Part shown: piece after piece, positions 49,427 through 49,500 of the stretch | How positions within the stretch are numbered: the first letter of the stretch is position 1 | How the letters are laid out: each line of letters begins with the position of its first letter | From: Pseudomonadota bacterium | GTDB taxonomy: Bacteria > Pseudomonadota > Gammaproteobacteria > Thiotrichales > Thiotrichaceae | Reading direction: 5' to 3' | Length of the DNA stretch: 49,500 nucleotides | Assembly (NCBI GenBank): GCA_002747455.1 | Contig: PDPG01000056.1 | Location: forward strand, 1 to 49,500 | Notes under the pieces: model-generated | Seen by the model: only the letters and a program-made list of their open reading frames with translations | The model's database searches: none | Told to the model about the DNA's origin: nothing | Position numbers and translations under genes: made by a program

Positions 49427-49500
49427 ATGACTAGAGATAAAAGTAACACCATAGTACCCAGTAAGGCAAATTTCATCGAGTGGTACGAATCACTGAGTGA
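49427..49500 (+). CDS. Start of an unidentified gene
   Basis: An ATG with GAGAGG upstream opens a frame (MTRDKSNTIVPSKANFIEWY) that runs off the window. It may be co-transcribed with the RHH gene. It cannot be identified from 25 residues. Confidence 0.4.
   Translation, partial: MTRDKSNTIVPSKANFIEWYESLS

Noticed and set aside
28452..49500. Second attachment site inside the window
   Set aside because: I looked for a copy of the tRNA-Leu 3' end (GGTTCAAGTCCTCTCTTCGG) to the right of the integrase and saw none, so the right end must be beyond 49,500.

Overview
The window is a stretch of gammaproteobacterial chromosome (bases 1 to about 28,450) followed by the left part of an integrated lambda-like mobile element (28,452 to beyond 49,500). 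RecG, ThyA, Lgt, TrpC/TrpD, RlmB-RNase R, a GcvR-type ACT protein, a RDD/SpoIIM/DUF4129/DUF4350/MoxR/DUF58 operon and a pgl-glk-glgC cluster all look gammaproteobacterial. I cannot name the species.

Chromosomal part. It begins with the end of a peptide deformylase, an M14 carboxypeptidase, a YqiA-like hydrolase and a tandem UspA protein. At 2.9-5.75 kb there is a small integron-cassette cluster with no integrase in view. It holds three minus-strand cassettes: a MAPEG-like membrane protein, a PD-(D/E)XK nuclease and a P-loop kinase-like protein. Each attC is interrupted at the same place by a decayed antiparallel group II intron. The cluster abuts a glgC truncated after about 90 codons. Then follow glk and pgl, two exported proteins (DUF1566, DUF1287), the MoxR operon, recG, gcvR-like, thyA, lgt, trpC, trpD, a lipoprotein, a GST, a patch of gene debris with an orphan secreted protein, rlmB, rnr and tRNA-Leu(CAG).

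Mobile element. It lies at the 3' end of tRNA-Leu, with integrase and excisionase next to the tRNA. A leftward operon (36.9 to 29.9 kb) encodes a membrane-anchored FtsK/TraB-type DNA translocase, several membrane proteins, a two-domain peptidoglycan hydrolase and a membrane-anchored HNH protein. I recognise no capsid, terminase, relaxase or type IV secretion gene in it. A second leftward operon (41.3 to 37.7 kb) holds lambda-type recombination genes: a coiled-coil protein, a putative ssDNA-binding protein, YqaJ exonuclease and NinB. The region 41.4-44.8 kb is an immunity region. Its two flanking promoters, PL and PR, have identical architecture (TTGATC-N17-CAATAT) and each carries two copies of a TAGCC-N3-GGCTA operator 36 bp apart. 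Between them sit two XRE repressors without a peptidase domain, a mini-protein resembling their C-terminus, and a convergent gene pair of the sce7726 and 'beta' families in the position of lambda rexAB. Rightward from PR come a small HTH protein, small regulators, a DUF1376 replication protein, a DnaC-like loader, then decayed methyltransferase and nuclease genes and a divergent pair of ribbon-helix-helix regulators. The right end is outside the window.

The strongest candidates for something undescribed are the FtsK-type translocase operon, the sce7726/beta pair with its shared promoter module inside a rex-like immunity region, and the intron-riddled cassette cluster.
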